A program made the translations under genes and the position numbers. 41,491 nucleotides of DNA from an uncultured Dehalococcoidia bacterium (lineage in GTDB: Bacteria; Chloroflexota; Dehalococcoidia; Lucifugimonadales; Lucifugimonadaceae), in the NCBI GenBank assembly GCA_913048295.1, contig CAJWWK010000016.1, positions 1-41,491 of the forward strand. Direction: 5' to 3'. Position 1 is the stretch's first letter, and each line of letters starts with the position of its first letter. Shown one piece after another: positions 40,607-41,491 of this stretch. Below the pieces are notes generated by a model that saw only the letters and a program-made list of their open reading frames with translations, was not told the origin of the DNA and searched no databases.

Positions 40607-41008
40607 TCAAGGACTCGGCTCAGGCGTCCCGCGCAGCGTAATCTCCACAAGGCAACTGCCTTCGATTCGCTGAGCGATAGGAAGGGTCATTCGCGACCGA
40701 TACACCGACAGATTTTGGATGCGATCGAACGTGGCGTGCCTTTCATCTGGGTCGATAATGGGCCGCGCCGTCACCGGAATGTCAGACTTCGTCCCGTGCT
40801 TAACATGCAGGACAATATCGGGTTGTGCCAACATGTTGGCGTACCAGTTTCGTCTTCCTGGAGAGCTTGTGATAAATATTCTGTCTTCGATCATATGCGC
40901 CCAGATCTCGATTCTCCGAGGCTGCCTCGACCTTCGACCAGTGGTCGTGATATCGACGGGACTCGGTTGCCCTAGCGCGTCGCGTTCAGCCTGAGTAAGT
41001 TCTCTCAT
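40607..41008 (-). CDS. DDN-like flavin/F420-dependent nitroreductase family protein
   Basis: A 133-residue split beta-barrel protein. VDITTTGRRSRQPRRIEIWAH (18-38) is the cofactor-binding opening of the deazaflavin-dependent nitroreductase (DDN)/PPOX-like families, followed by IFITSSPGRRNWYANMLAQPDIVLHV (44-69), which matches the family block with Trp and Asn. Members reduce quinones or nitro compounds with F420 or FMN. The start is set at ATG 41008 (MRELTQAERDALG); a frame to 41089 adds 27 unrelated residues. It stands alone among IS-like sequences, suggesting acquired DNA. The cofactor cannot be decided from the sequence. Confidence 0.7.
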   Translation of the reverse strand: MRELTQAERDALGQPSPVDITTTGRRSRQPRRIEIWAHMIEDRIFITSSPGRRNWYANMLAQPDIVLHVKHGTKSDIPVTARPIIDPDERHATFDRIQNLSVYRSRMTLPIAQRIEGSCLVEITLRGTPEPSP

Positions 41009-41408
41009 CAGTGTAGCGTCCCCGCGGATCTGTGAACCTTGGCTCGCCGAACATGATACCCCCGAGGCCTTGTCGCATCCCCAACTCATTACGAGGTTCC
41101 GTTGTCTGGCTGCTGGGTACTATGCGGTGGGTTTTTGCGGCGAGTTTCAGGAGAAGTCTGGTGTTTTAATCCAACACCTTGATGTGGTCAACTGCCAGCA
41201 TGCGTAACCCTATCGGTATCATCCCGAATACACTTCGCCCTATTCTGTGTTGCTTGGGTATTCATTTCGGCAAGTGGGTCTATAAATCCGAAAACTGCTG
41301 TAGACAAGATATGGAGTGCAACACGCGATCAGTCGAGCTTTCAGGTGTGTGGAGAGCATTAATCACTTGACCGAATGTTTGCCAAACAAGAATTCATCAG
41401 ATCGAGTA
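41009..41408. other. Intergenic region before the right-edge insertion sequence
   Basis: About 400 bp, richer in A and T than the core. I see no protein family, tRNA or clear promoter. A short frame at 41179-41370 is not protein-like. Confidence 0.4.
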
Positions 41409-41491
41409 CTGACCTGACCCCCACAAACGTATCCAATTGAAAGATCAGATACTGGATGAATTGAAGGGAGGCAGAAATGCCAGGAAAAGGT
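41409..41491 (+). mobile_element. Insertion-sequence left end (IS3-like), cut by the window edge
   Basis: Starts CTGACCTGACCCCCAC and repeats 3510-3583 without gaps. It carries the ribosome binding site AAGGGAGG and the first codons of an open frame. It appears to be the intact version of the remnant at 3.5 kb, in the same direction. Confidence 0.6.
41477..41491 (+). CDS. First codons of a presumed transposase (partial)
   Basis: ATG at 41477 gives MPGKG before the window ends, with AAGGGAGG about 6 bp upstream. A short basic start of this kind fits the first frame (OrfA) of IS3-type transposases. The call rests on the repeat context, since only five codons are seen. Confidence 0.4.

Overview
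The window looks like bacterial chromosome with a GC-rich, densely packed core (about 3.8-39.6 kb) and visibly AT-richer accessory ends. The gene set is: a futalosine-type menaquinone operon, an endonuclease-type MutL, class 2 PyrD, many TTG/GTG starts, several MFS_3-type exporters, HpcH/HpaI aldolases with Gfo/Idh and Ldh2 oxidoreductases, and a glycine-rich RRM protein. This suits an uncultured marine-type Chloroflexota (SAR202/Dehalococcoidia-like). That placement is inference from gene content; no rRNA or other marker in the window proves it.

Layout. 1-3.2 kb (minus strand): a branched-chain amino-acid-type ABC transporter, with a binding lipoprotein, an intergenic terminator and a large LivH-type permease that runs off the left edge. 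3.5-3.8 kb: an insertion-sequence end remnant, then the 3' half of a tRNA-Arg gene, which together look like the right border of an integrated island. 4.2-6.7 kb: a DUF1059-like protein, a P-loop-like protein lacking the Walker A lysine, and a RimK-type ATP-grasp ligase coupled to its retropepsin-like protease partner. 6.8-13.4 kb: a small-molecule catabolic set (Gfo/Idh oxidoreductase, two HpcH/HpaI-family proteins, Zn alcohol dehydrogenase, Ldh2-family dehydrogenase, epimerase). 13.4-18.2 kb: SRAP (HMCES/YedK) protein, membrane-anchored SNase-like protein, MFS exporter, HAD phosphatase and ribokinase. 18.2-27 kb: PyrD, an unknown protein, a threonine dehydratase-like enzyme, two tandem MFS paralogues, MutL and an SMP-30 protein.

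27.0-35.1 kb is the most coherent unit. A TetR regulator, with a promoter and inverted-repeat operator just upstream, is followed without a break by mqnP, ubiX, mqnL (ubiD), mqnE, mqnA, mqnC and mqnD. Most neighbours overlap or abut. These make 1,4-dihydroxy-6-naphthoate from chorismate and then prenylate and decarboxylate it. The nucleosidase step and the final methyltransferase are not in the window.

35.1-39.4 kb: two decayed response-regulator genes (one carrying a 17-bp perfect inverted repeat at a frameshift), a rhomboid protease, and a Fur/Zur-znuC-znuB zinc uptake operon with an operator palindrome but no znuA. 39.4-41.5 kb is accessory DNA: an MFS gene fragment cut by an IS-like end, paired inverted repeats bracketing an RRM gene, a DDN-like flavin protein, and at the right edge a second, better copy of the insertion-sequence end seen at 3.5 kb, now with the first codons of its presumed transposase.

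No CRISPR array, complete tRNA, rRNA or recognisable defence system was seen. The most unusual items are the tRNA-Arg attachment remnant, the TetR-led menaquinone operon, the pyrD gene without a canonical start codon, the quasi-palindrome in a decayed receiver gene, and the RRM gene held between IS-like inverted repeats.
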